64,000 nucleotides of DNA, taken from Devosia sp. 1566. Its GTDB lineage: Bacteria; Pseudomonadota; Alphaproteobacteria; Rhizobiales; Devosiaceae. The notes beneath the pieces are model-generated. The model had not been told where the DNA came from, searched no databases, and was given only the letters and a program-made list of their open reading frames with translations. The stretch covers positions 2,976,001-3,040,000 of the forward strand of contig NZ_CP034767.1 of assembly GCF_004005995.1 (NCBI RefSeq), read 5' to 3'. Made by a program: the position numbers and the translations under genes. Below are positions 53,911 through 62,036 of this stretch, piece after piece (position 1 is the stretch's first letter; each line of letters begins with the position of its first letter).

Positions 53911-54804
53911 ATGTCTCCGCGCGATATTTTGCTCGCCCTTCTGGTTGTGACCGTCTGGGGCGTCAACTTCACCGTCATCAAGCTCAGCGTTGCCGAACTG
54001 CCGCCGGTGCTGGTCGCGGCGCTCCGGTTTTTCTTTGCCGCCGTGCCGGCCGTGTTCTTCGTGCGCCGGCCCGATGCACCCTGGCGCCTCGTGATCGCCT
54101 ATGGACTGTTCATGGGCGTGGCGCTGTATGCACTGCTCAATCTCTCCATTTACCTCGGCATGCCCGCGAGCCTGGCGTCGCTCGTGCTCCAGGTGCAGGC
54201 GATGTTCACCATCCTTTTGGGCTTTGTGGTGTTGCGCGAGCGCCCACGGCCGCAGCAATTGCTGGGCGTGGCGGTGGCCTTTGGCGGCATTGCCCTGATC
54301 GGCAGCGTTGGGCTCGAAGGGGTCGGCTTTTTGCCCTTCGCCCTCATCATTGCGGCGGCAATGGCCTGGGGCGTCGCCAATATCGTGTCCAAGAAAGCCG
54401 GCAATATCGATATGCTGAGCTTCACCGTCTGGGGGAACCTGGTGGCGCCCCTGCCCCTGCTCTTGTTGTCGGTGGCGTTTGATGGTCCGGGCGTGGTCGC
54501 CCATGCGCTGACCCATCCCACCTGGCAGGTCACGGCGATGGTGGCGTTCCTCGCCTATCCCAATACGCTGTTCGGTTTTGCGGTGTGGAGCAATCTGCTC
54601 AAGCGCTACCCCACCGCGAGCGTGGCGCCCTTCACCCTGCTCGTGCCCGTGGCGGGCATCGCCTCGGGCGTCGTGTTTCTCGGGGAAACTATCGGGCGGG
54701 TGGAGATCGCCGGGGGCGCGCTGATCCTCGTCGGCCTTGGCTTGGCGGTGATCCGCCGGCGCGAACCGGCGGCTTGCGCCGCGATCAGAGCTCCGGGCGG
54801 ATAA
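53911..54804 (+). CDS. EamA-family drug/metabolite transporter
   Basis: 297 residues, ten helices in two EamA repeats (LLALLVVTVWGVNFTVIKLS; ALRFFFAAVPAVFFVRRP; AFTLLVPVAGIASGVVFLGE-type end). The motif set is that of the O-acetylserine/cysteine exporter-like branch. The ATG at 53911 is preceded by AGGGTCC. Its last 20 bp overlap the 3' end of the convergent carbonic anhydrase gene. Substrate unknown. Confidence 0.9.
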   Translation: MSPRDILLALLVVTVWGVNFTVIKLSVAELPPVLVAALRFFFAAVPAVFFVRRPDAPWRLVIAYGLFMGVALYALLNLSIYLGMPASLASLVLQVQAMFTILLGFVVLRERPRPQQLLGVAVAFGGIALIGSVGLEGVGFLPFALIIAAAMAWGVANIVSKKAGNIDMLSFTVWGNLVAPLPLLLLSVAFDGPGVVAHALTHPTWQVTAMVAFLAYPNTLFGFAVWSNLLKRYPTASVAPFTLLVPVAGIASGVVFLGETIGRVEIAGGALILVGLGLAVIRRREPAACAAIRAPGG

Positions 54805-55426
54805 AGTCGCCGGTTTCGCTGTCCATCACCCAGAGCTCGCCGGTTGAAATATCGAACCAGGCGCCATGTACCGCCAGCTTGCCCGCGCTTTCGAGCTCGG
54901 CCACATAGGGGAAGGTGCGCAGATTATTGATGGAGTTGCGGATGGAAATCCGCTCCAGCGCCGTTTGCCGCTCGGCCGAGGTCAGGAGCTTGTTGGCGCC
55001 CAGCTGGTTAGGCAACTCGCCCAGCATGCCGATCCACTTGCCGATGAAGTCGCCATGATCGAGCGGCTCGGCCGTGGGATCGAGCGCGGCGCGAATGCCC
55101 CCGCAGCGGCCATGGCCCATAATGACGATATTGCTGATCCCAAGCGCCTTGACGGCAAACTCGATGCCCGCCGATGTGCCGTGCTGGCCGCCATCGGGCT
55201 GGTAGGTGGGGACGAGATTGGCGACATTGCGCAGGACGAACAATTCGCCCGGTCCCGCATCGAAGATCATCTCGGGCGCAGCGCGGCTGTCGCAGCAGGC
55301 GATAATCATGGTGGTGGGATTTTGCCCAAAAGCGGCAAGGTCGCGAATCCGATCGCGCTCCCGGGAATAGCGCCCCGCCATAAAATTGGCGTGACCCTTC
55401 AAAAGGTGTTCAGGAAAGCGGTGCAT
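54785..55426 (-). CDS. beta-class carbonic anhydrase
   Basis: 213 residues. It hydrates CO2 to bicarbonate in the cytoplasm. Zinc ligands Cys45 (CCDSRAAP), His105 and Cys108 (MGHGRCGG) and the catalytic Asp46/Arg48 dyad are intact. The end of the gene overlaps the convergent EamA gene by 20 bp. It probably supplies bicarbonate to carboxylases. Confidence 0.95.
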   Translation of the reverse strand: MHRFPEHLLKGHANFMAGRYSRERDRIRDLAAFGQNPTTMIIACCDSRAAPEMIFDAGPGELFVLRNVANLVPTYQPDGGQHGTSAGIEFAVKALGISNIVIMGHGRCGGIRAALDPTAEPLDHGDFIGKWIGMLGELPNQLGANKLLTSAERQTALERISIRNSINNLRTFPYVAELESAGKLAVHGAWFDISTGELWVMDSETGDFIRPEL

Positions 55427-55498
55427 GAGCTTTCAATTAGCTGTAAGAGCCAAAGAGATCAACTCCAGCGCAACAGCGCCAGCGCATCGGTGGCATGC

Positions 55499-55705
55499 AT
55501 GATTATCTACCGGTTTTTGTCGGGTGAGGACGACGCGAGTTTTTGTCACAAGGTCACCAAGGCGCTTTCGGAAGGCTGGAGCCTGCATGGCTCGCCCACC
55601 TATGCCTATGATGCCTTCAGCAAGAAGATGCGCTGCGGGCAGGCGGTGACTAGGGTCGCCCCGGACCAGCCCTATGATCCCGACAAGAAGCTGGTGGACT
55701 ACTAG
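55499..55705 (+). CDS. DUF1737 family small protein
   Basis: 68 residues. The start MIIYRFLSGEDDASFCHKVT and the centre LSEGWSLHGSPTYAYD match the DUF1737 pattern, in which a short beta-alpha unit with a GW-x-L-x-GSP motif is conserved. Function unknown. Its stop overlaps the end of the convergent NUDIX gene by 4 bp. The ribosome binding site is poor. Confidence 0.8.
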   Translation: MIIYRFLSGEDDASFCHKVTKALSEGWSLHGSPTYAYDAFSKKMRCGQAVTRVAPDQPYDPDKKLVDY

Positions 55706-56271
55706 CGCCGCTTAAGCGCCAGCCATTGCAGCATCATGATGGTCTTGCCATCGATGATCTCGCCCCGATCGATCATGGCGAGCGCTTCCGCGAGCGGCAG
55801 CTCGAGCACCTCGATATCCTCGCCCTCATCGGCGAGCCCCCCGCCCGCGGCGGCCGAGCCGGCGTGGTAAAGCCCGAGATAGCAGCTGACTTTTTCCTGC
55901 ACCGAGCCAGGGCTCATATAGGCGTCGAACATATGCTCGACCCCGAAGGGCTGGTAGCCCGTTTCTTCCAGCGCCTCGCGCATCACCGCGGTTTGGGGCG
56001 GATCGTTGTCGACGAGCCCGGCACAAACCTCGACGAGGAAGGCCGGATCGCCGGCGGCGAACACGGGATAGCGGAACTGGCGGATGAGGATGACCGTCCG
56101 CGCATCCGGCTCGAACAGGAGAATGGCCGCGCCGTGACCATGGTCATAACATTCGCGAACCTGATGCTGCCAGGAACCATCGCTGCGCTGATACTCGAAA
56201 CTGGCCTTGGTGAGCGTGCCCCAGTTGTTGGCCAGGGTTTCAACAGTAACGTCCTTGATCCGCTTGCTCAC
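55702..56271 (-). CDS. NUDIX hydrolase, NudK/ADP-ribose pyrophosphatase-like
   Basis: 189 residues. The Nudix box reads GLVDNDPPQTAVMREALEET, keeping the REx2EE metal-binding core although the first Glu of the consensus is replaced. The N-terminal YDHGHGAAILLFEPD and RQFRYPVF are typical of GDP-mannose pyrophosphatase NudK and ADP-ribose pyrophosphatases. It hydrolyses nucleoside diphosphate sugars in the cytoplasm; the exact substrate is not certain. Confidence 0.9.
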   Translation of the reverse strand: MSKRIKDVTVETLANNWGTLTKASFEYQRSDGSWQHQVRECYDHGHGAAILLFEPDARTVILIRQFRYPVFAAGDPAFLVEVCAGLVDNDPPQTAVMREALEETGYQPFGVEHMFDAYMSPGSVQEKVSCYLGLYHAGSAAAGGGLADEGEDIEVLELPLAEALAMIDRGEIIDGKTIMMLQWLALKRR

Positions 56272-56480
56272 GCCGGCCCCTTTGATTCTGCTCCGGCGTT
56301 CTAGCCCATGGCCCTGGGCACCGCAAACCGGCCGGGATTGACGGAGGGGGCAACATTGGTCAATTGCGGCGAAAGTTTATCCCGTAAGACGTTTTCGGGC
56401 TTTGACCTTGCGACAGCTCGACGCTAGAAGTCTTGAACTATTCCAAACTGCAGCGGCTCTGCCGCGCCAGCGAGGCTGCA

Positions 56481-56870
56481 TTGCCGGTTAGACCCCGTCC
56501 GATCTCCCCCCATCTGCAAATCTATCGCTGGACCATCACGATGACGATGTCGATCGTTCATCGTGCGACCGGCATTGCCAATTATGCGGGCTCGTCCCTG
56601 CTGGTGCTGTGGCTGGCAGCCGCCGCCTGGGGCGAGGAGCCCCTCAATGTCGTCAATGCCATCTACGGCTCATGGCTCGGGCAACTGGTGCTGTTTGGCT
56701 ATACCTGGTCGCTACTCCACCACATGCTGGGGGGCTTGCGCCATTATGTGTGGGACCTGATCTATGGCCATGAGGCGGGCCAGCGCGAAGCGCTGAGCTG
56801 GGCCAATCTCGTGGCCTCGGTTGTCCTCACCCTCGTTGTCTGGACCATTTTCGTGTGGGTTGGCCGCTGA
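56481..56870 (+). CDS. sdhC: succinate dehydrogenase cytochrome b556 subunit
   Basis: 129 residues with three membrane helices. It anchors complex II and binds heme b and ubiquinone. The family motifs RPISPHLQIYRW, SIVHRATGIANYAG and HHMLGGLRHYVWD (heme-ligand His) are present. I chose the TTG at 56481 with GAGG 5 bp upstream, which places the start a few residues before the conserved RPISPHL, as in relatives; a TTG at 56433 in frame has no ribosome binding site. It overlaps sdhD as TGATG. Confidence 0.93.
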   Translation: MPVRPRPISPHLQIYRWTITMTMSIVHRATGIANYAGSSLLVLWLAAAAWGEEPLNVVNAIYGSWLGQLVLFGYTWSLLHHMLGGLRHYVWDLIYGHEAGQREALSWANLVASVVLTLVVWTIFVWVGR

Positions 56871-57262
56871 TGCGCGAACAGATCGTTTCCAAGGCCACCA
56901 TCGCCAATCCCAAAAGCAAATACGGGGACGCTAACGCCTCGACCCGGCACTTCATCTTGCAGCGCCTGTCGGGCGTCAGCAATATCGTGTTCCTGGGCTT
57001 TTTGATCTTCATCGTGGTGCGCCTGGCAGGCCAGGACCGCGCCGAGATGGTCGAGGTGATCGGCAATGCCTGGATCGGCCTGCCCTTTGCCGTGCTGCTC
57101 GTCATCGTGACCCTGCACATGCATAATGGCATGCGCGACATTCTCGAAGACTATTTCGCCGGCCGCACCTACAGCCTTTACATGATGCTCAACACCATGT
57201 GGACGCTGGCAATCGCGGTGATCGGCGTCTTCTCCATTCTCAAGCTTGTATTCTGGGGTTAG
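56870..57262 (+). CDS. sdhD: succinate dehydrogenase hydrophobic membrane anchor
   Basis: 130 residues, three helices. The conserved stretch VTLHMHNGMRDILEDYF holds the second heme ligand and the quinone-site Tyr. It starts at the ATG in TGATG, sharing one base with the sdhC stop, and ends 6 bp before sdhA. With SdhC it forms the membrane part of complex II. Confidence 0.93.
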   Translation: MREQIVSKATIANPKSKYGDANASTRHFILQRLSGVSNIVFLGFLIFIVVRLAGQDRAEMVEVIGNAWIGLPFAVLLVIVTLHMHNGMRDILEDYFAGRTYSLYMMLNTMWTLAIAVIGVFSILKLVFWG

Positions 57263-57268
57263 TGGCTG

Positions 57269-59071
57269 ATGGCTTCCACCTATGAGATCATCGACCACGA
57301 ATTCGACGTGGTGGTGGTAGGGGCCGGTGGCGCCGGCCTCCGCGCGACCCTGGGCATGGCCGAACAGGGCTTCAACACCGCCTGCATCACCAAGGTCTTC
57401 CCCACCCGCAGCCACACCGTGGCCGCGCAGGGCGGCATTGCCGCTTCGCTCTCCAATATGGGCCCCGATAGCTGGCAGTGGCACATGTACGACACCGTCA
57501 AGGGGTCGGACTGGCTGGGCGACAACGACGCCATGGAATATCTCGCGCGTGAAGCGCCCGCGGCGATCTATGAGCTCGAGCATTATGGCGTGCCGTTTTC
57601 GCGCACCGAAGCCGGCAAGATCTACCAGCGCCCCTTTGGCGGGCACATGACCGAATATGGCGAAGGCCCGCCGGTGCAGCGCACCTGCGCCGCCGCCGAC
57701 CGCACCGGCCACGCCATTCTCCATACGCTCTATGGCCAGTCGCTGCGCAACGACGCGCAGTTCTTCATCGAGTATTTCGCGCTCGACCTGATCATGGGCG
57801 AGGATGGCTCGTGCCAGGGTGTGATGGCCTGGAAGCTCGATGATGGCACCATGCACCGCTTCCGCGCCAAGCTCGTCGTCTTGGCGACGGGTGGCTATGG
57901 TCGCTCCTATTTCTCGGCGACATCAGCCCATACCTGTACCGGCGACGGCAATGGCATGGTGGCACGCGCCGGCCTGCCGCTCCAGGACATGGAATTCGTG
58001 CAGTTCCACCCGACCGGCATCTATGGCGCGGGCGTGCTGATCACCGAAGGGGCACGTGGCGAAGGCGGGTACCTGACCAATTCGGAAGGCGAGCGCTTCA
58101 TGGAGCGCTATGCCCCCAACGCCAAGGACCTCGCCTCGCGCGACGTCGTCAGCCGCTGCATGACGCTCGAAATCCGTGAAGGGCGGGGCGTGGGCCCCAA
58201 GAAGGACCACATCTTCCTTCATCTCGATCACCTCGACCCCAAGGTGCTCCATGAGCGCCTGCCGGGCATCACCGAGTCAGCAAAGATCTTTGCCGGCGTC
58301 GATCTGACGCGCGAGCCGATCCCGGTGCTGCCGACCGTGCACTACAATATGGGCGGCATTCCCGCGAACTATCATGGCGAAGTGCTCAACCCGACCGAAA
58401 GCGATCCCGATCGCGTCGTGCCCGGCCTGATGGCCGTGGGCGAAGCGGCCTGCGCTTCGGTGCATGGCGCCAACCGGCTCGGCTCCAATTCGCTGACCGA
58501 CCTCGTGGTGTTCGGCCGTGCCGCCGCGCTGCGGGCCGGCAAGGTGCTCGATCGCACCGCACCCGTCCCGGCGATCAACAAGAGCCAGGACGACAAGATC
58601 ATGGCGCGCTTTGATCGGCTGCGGAACGCCAATGGCGGCCAGCCGACTGCCGATCTGCGCGAAGCCATGCAGCGCACCATGCAGGAAGACGCCGCCGTGT
58701 TCCGCACCGGCGAAACCCTGCAATCGGGCGTGCAGCGCATGAGCGCCATCTACAACCAGATGGCCGATGTGCGGGTGTCGGATCGCTCGCTGATCTGGAA
58801 TTCGGACCTGGTGGAAACACTCGAGCTCGAAAACCTGATGGCCAATGCCATGGTCACCGTGGTGTCGGCCGAAGCGCGGCACGAATCGCGCGGCGCCCAT
58901 GCCCGCGAGGATTTCCCGTCGCGCGACGACGTCAACTGGCGCAAGCACACGCTGAGCTGGATCGACACCGATACCGGCGCCGTGCGGCTGGGCTATCGCC
59001 CCGTCCATGTGGACCCACTGACCGATGGCATTGATTTGAAGAAGATCGCGCCCAAGGCGCGCGTATACTAG
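57269..59071 (+). CDS. sdhA: succinate dehydrogenase flavoprotein subunit
   Basis: 600 residues, full length. It oxidises succinate to fumarate in the TCA cycle, passing electrons to SdhB. The FAD site [19 protein letters not shown], the His for covalent FAD ([13 protein letters not shown]), the catalytic Arg region ([20 protein letters not shown]) and the [11 protein letters not shown] motif are intact. It is 6 bp after sdhD; sdhB follows after 87 bp. Confidence 0.97.
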   Translation: MASTYEIIDHEFDVVVVGAGGAGLRATLGMAEQGFNTACITKVFPTRSHTVAAQGGIAASLSNMGPDSWQWHMYDTVKGSDWLGDNDAMEYLAREAPAAIYELEHYGVPFSRTEAGKIYQRPFGGHMTEYGEGPPVQRTCAAADRTGHAILHTLYGQSLRNDAQFFIEYFALDLIMGEDGSCQGVMAWKLDDGTMHRFRAKLVVLATGGYGRSYFSATSAHTCTGDGNGMVARAGLPLQDMEFVQFHPTGIYGAGVLITEGARGEGGYLTNSEGERFMERYAPNAKDLASRDVVSRCMTLEIREGRGVGPKKDHIFLHLDHLDPKVLHERLPGITESAKIFAGVDLTREPIPVLPTVHYNMGGIPANYHGEVLNPTESDPDRVVPGLMAVGEAACASVHGANRLGSNSLTDLVVFGRAAALRAGKVLDRTAPVPAINKSQDDKIMARFDRLRNANGGQPTADLREAMQRTMQEDAAVFRTGETLQSGVQRMSAIYNQMADVRVSDRSLIWNSDLVETLELENLMANAMVTVVSAEARHESRGAHAREDFPSRDDVNWRKHTLSWIDTDTGAVRLGYRPVHVDPLTDGIDLKKIAPKARVY

Positions 59072-59158
59072 GCGGGCGACGGGTAGCCCCGTGCAGCATA
59101 CTGGATCGAGACCAAGCTCAGTGCCGCTGCAGCGGCGCTTAAGAGAGGAAGACGCATC

Positions 59159-59941
59159 ATGGCCGAGCTGACGCTCCGAAAGGCCGATCGCCCGCTCAAG
59201 GGCAAGACCTGGCCCAAGCCGCAGAGCGCCAAGCGCCTGCGGGAATACCAGATCTATCGCTATGATCCCGATCTGGGCGACAATCCGCGCATCGACACCT
59301 ATTTCGTCGATCTCGATGATTGCGGCCCAATGGTGCTCGATGGGCTGCTCTATATCAAGAACAAGGTCGATCCCACGCTGACCCTGCGCCGCTCCTGCCG
59401 GGAAGGCATTTGCGGGTCGTGCTCGATGAACATCAACGGGCTCAATACCTTGGCCTGCACCAAGGGCATGGATGACTCGGCCGGGCCGATCAAGGTTTAC
59501 CCCCTGCCCCATATGCCGGTGGTCAAGGACCTGGTGCCGGACCTTTCCAATTTCTATGCTCAGCACCGCGCCATCGAGCCCTGGCTCAAAACCACTTCAC
59601 CAACTCCGACCAAGGAATGGACGCAGTCGGTTCCCGAGCGCGCCAAGCTCGACGGGCTTTATGAGTGCATCCTGTGCGCCTGCTGCTCGACCTCGTGCCC
59701 GAGCTACTGGTGGAACGGGGAAAAGTATCTGGGACCGGCCGCCCTGCTGCAGGCTTATCGCTGGCTGATCGATTCGCGCGACGAAACCACCCAGGAGCGG
59801 CTCGACGACCTCGAGGATCCGTTCAAGCTGTATCGCTGCCACACCATCATGAACTGCGCCAAGGTCTGCCCCAAGGGGCTGAACCCCGCCAAGGCCATCG
59901 CCGAAATCAAGAAGATGATGGTCGAGCGCCGCGCGGCGTGA
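59159..59941 (+). CDS. sdhB: succinate dehydrogenase iron-sulfur subunit
   Basis: 260 residues. Three Fe-S clusters relay electrons to ubiquinone: 2Fe-2S ligands in [17 protein letters not shown], 4Fe-4S in [16 protein letters not shown] and 3Fe-4S in [27 protein letters not shown] precedes the ATG. Last gene of sdhCDAB, followed by a strong terminator. Confidence 0.97.
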   Translation: MAELTLRKADRPLKGKTWPKPQSAKRLREYQIYRYDPDLGDNPRIDTYFVDLDDCGPMVLDGLLYIKNKVDPTLTLRRSCREGICGSCSMNINGLNTLACTKGMDDSAGPIKVYPLPHMPVVKDLVPDLSNFYAQHRAIEPWLKTTSPTPTKEWTQSVPERAKLDGLYECILCACCSTSCPSYWWNGEKYLGPAALLQAYRWLIDSRDETTQERLDDLEDPFKLYRCHTIMNCAKVCPKGLNPAKAIAEIKKMMVERRAA

Positions 59942-59960
59942 CGCATGGCACTGGAATGAG

Positions 59961-59989
59961 AAAACGGCGGGTCATGGACCCGCCGTTTT
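59961..59989 (+). terminator. bidirectional terminator after sdhB
   Basis: AAAACGGCGGGTC and GACCCGCCGTTTT form a perfect 13-bp stem with a 3-nt loop. The A/T ends give a T-run on both strands, so it can serve sdhCDAB and the convergent four-repeat protein gene. Confidence 0.9.
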
Positions 59990-60003
59990 GCATTTGAAAG
60001 AAC

Positions 60004-60918
60004 CTAGTTCGGCTCCACCAGCGCCACGGAGCCGGCTTCAAAGGCGGCCTTGCAATCGGCGCTGTCATGCATGGCATGTTCTTCGAACCGGTTCAGCGCC
60101 GCCCCCGGCCCTTCAAAGCGCGGATCGTCGCATTCGTCGTCATTGGCGTATTCGGACGTGTTGTCGCCAAAATCGATGCCATCGGTGGGATAGGGTGCTC
60201 CGGCCTGGTAACTCGGCTGGTACACGGCGCGGATGGAAACCTTGCCCTCCCCTTCCAGCGTCCGGCAATCGGTGGCATCGGCCTGGATATCCTCAGGCAG
60301 CAGCTTCTTGCTCGTGCCTTCGCCGCGGAAGCGCGGATCATCGCATTCCCCGTCATTGGCCCAGCGGCTGGTATCGCTGCCATAATCGAACTGGGCGACG
60401 GGCGGGGGCGCATTGGGATCGCGCAGGGTGATGGTGCCGGCCTCAAAGGCGGCACGGCAATCGGCCGCGTCATGCATGCGGTCGACCTCGAGCAATTCGT
60501 CCGCGACACCGGCACCCTCAAAGCGCGGATCATCGCATTCGTGGTCATTGGCCCATTGGCTGGTGTTATCGCCAAAATCGGGCGCCGCGGGTGGATTGGC
60601 CGCATTCCCCTGCCGCAAGGTGATCCGCCCCGCTTCAAATGCCGTACGACAATCGGTGGCGTCATGCAGCCGGTCAGCCTCGAGCAGTTCGACGGCTACG
60701 CCTTGGCCCTCGAAACGCGGATCATCGCACTCGCCATCATTGGCCCATTCGCCGGCATCGTCCCCCCAGTCGATAGCGCCCGTATCAGCGGCGGTGCCGG
60801 CAGTGGGCGCGGGCTCAAGGGAATTGGAGAGCTTGTCGCCAAAGGCCGATCCGAGCGTGCTGCCCATCAGCACCAGGACGCAGGCGATGGCCGGCAATGG
60901 CTTGTTGATCGCTTTCAC
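60004..60918 (-). CDS. secreted protein with four Cys-containing tandem repeats, unknown
   Basis: 304 residues with a signal peptide (about 1-26). Four repeats of about 53 residues lie at 49-101, 113-165, 177-230 and 248-301. Each has the core WANDGECDDPRFEG followed about 20 residues later by HDATDCRTAFEAG, so two Cys per repeat, likely one disulfide each. The acidic CDDPRF core could bind Ca. Repeats are joined by short Pro/Ala linkers. Repeat 3 is the most divergent (PRFRGEG; EGEGKVS). It is probably periplasmic or surface located; function unknown. Confidence 0.75.
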   Translation of the reverse strand: MKAINKPLPAIACVLVLMGSTLGSAFGDKLSNSLEPAPTAGTAADTGAIDWGDDAGEWANDGECDDPRFEGQGVAVELLEADRLHDATDCRTAFEAGRITLRQGNAANPPAAPDFGDNTSQWANDHECDDPRFEGAGVADELLEVDRMHDAADCRAAFEAGTITLRDPNAPPPVAQFDYGSDTSRWANDGECDDPRFRGEGTSKKLLPEDIQADATDCRTLEGEGKVSIRAVYQPSYQAGAPYPTDGIDFGDNTSEYANDDECDDPRFEGPGAALNRFEEHAMHDSADCKAAFEAGSVALVEPN

Positions 60919-61010
60919 TGATCTCTCCTCTGTGCTCGCGGCAACTTAGCGCGAGTTGAGCCCGGCGCACAGCATTCGCGGGGCCGATAAACGGGCTAGC
61001 GACAGGCGGA

Positions 61011-61940
61011 TCACCCGCGTGGATGGGCCTTGCGATAGCTTTCCAGCAGTCGATCGGTATCGACTGCCGTATAGATCTGGGTGGTTGAAAGCGAGGCATG
61101 CCCCAGCAGCTCCTGGATGGCGCGCAGATCCCCGCCCCGGCTGAGGAGATGGGTGGCAAAGGAATGGCGTAGCGCGTGGGGCGTTGCCGATTGCGGCAAG
61201 CCAAGAGCGCCGCGCAGTTGTTCCACCCGCAGCTGGATCAAACGGGGTGACAGCACGCCGCCTTTGACGCCCCGGAACAGCTGATCCTCGGGCCAGAGCT
61301 TGAACGGGCAAAGCTCGCGGTAAAGCGCGATGGCTTTGTGCACCGGTCCGATCAGCGGCACCATGCGCACCTTGCCGCCCTTTCCGGTGACGCGCAGCGT
61401 TTCCCCCTCAAGGTCGCCGGACTTGATCGCCAGGGCCTCGGAGATACGCAAACCTGCCCCGTAACAGAGCGAAAGCACGGCCATGTCGCGCGCCGCGACC
61501 CATGGTCGCTCTTCCATTTGCCCCGTGGTGGCAATGGCGTCGCGCGCTTCGGGCACGGTCAGGGCCTTGGGCAGGCCGCGCGGCTGCTTGGGCGTGCGAA
61601 GGACGTTGAGCGCCTCGGTCGTGAGCACGCCCTCGCGCTCAAGGAAGCGAAAGAAGGATTTAAGGGCCGAGAGCACCCGGGCGAGCGAGCGCGAGCCCAG
61701 GCTTTCCGATCGGCGCTGCGCCATGAAGGCGCGGATATCGGCGGCCCGCAACTCCTTGAGGGTGAGGAGGGTCACCGGACCGCCGGTGTGACCGGCCAGA
61801 AAACTCAGGAACTGATCGAGATCGCGGCCATAGGCCTCAAGCGTGTTTTCGGCGAGCCGCCGCACCGCGCCAAGCTCGCGCTGCCAGAGCGAGAGCTGCA
61901 GGCGCACGAATTCATCGGTGGCAAAAGCGGTGTCGGTCAT
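61011..61940 (-). CDS. xerC: tyrosine recombinase XerC
   Basis: 309 residues. N-terminal SAM-like core-binding domain (LAENTLEAYGRDLDQFLSFL) and catalytic domain with Arg in GAGLRISEAL, Lys in the beta-hairpin, His-x-x-Arg in PHALRHSFATHLLSRGG, His in LLGHASLSTTQIY and the nucleophile Tyr in the same motif. It resolves chromosome dimers at dif with XerD. The divergent priA neighbour is the usual chromosomal context in this group, so it is not a phage integrase. Confidence 0.93.
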   Translation of the reverse strand: MTDTAFATDEFVRLQLSLWQRELGAVRRLAENTLEAYGRDLDQFLSFLAGHTGGPVTLLTLKELRAADIRAFMAQRRSESLGSRSLARVLSALKSFFRFLEREGVLTTEALNVLRTPKQPRGLPKALTVPEARDAIATTGQMEERPWVAARDMAVLSLCYGAGLRISEALAIKSGDLEGETLRVTGKGGKVRMVPLIGPVHKAIALYRELCPFKLWPEDQLFRGVKGGVLSPRLIQLRVEQLRGALGLPQSATPHALRHSFATHLLSRGGDLRAIQELLGHASLSTTQIYTAVDTDRLLESYRKAHPRG

Positions 61941-62036
61941 GGCTTCAAGCTAGCCTGCGGGCGTTAGCAAAGGGTAGCGGCTTTGGCAGAATCACTTGCG
62001 CTTCCTATGTAGCGGATGCGAACAGAACAAGCACAA

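Noticed and set aside
61011..61940. Tyrosine recombinase as a sign of a mobile element
   Set aside because: Length, motifs and the priA neighbourhood are those of chromosomal xerC; no attachment-site duplication or phage gene is nearby.
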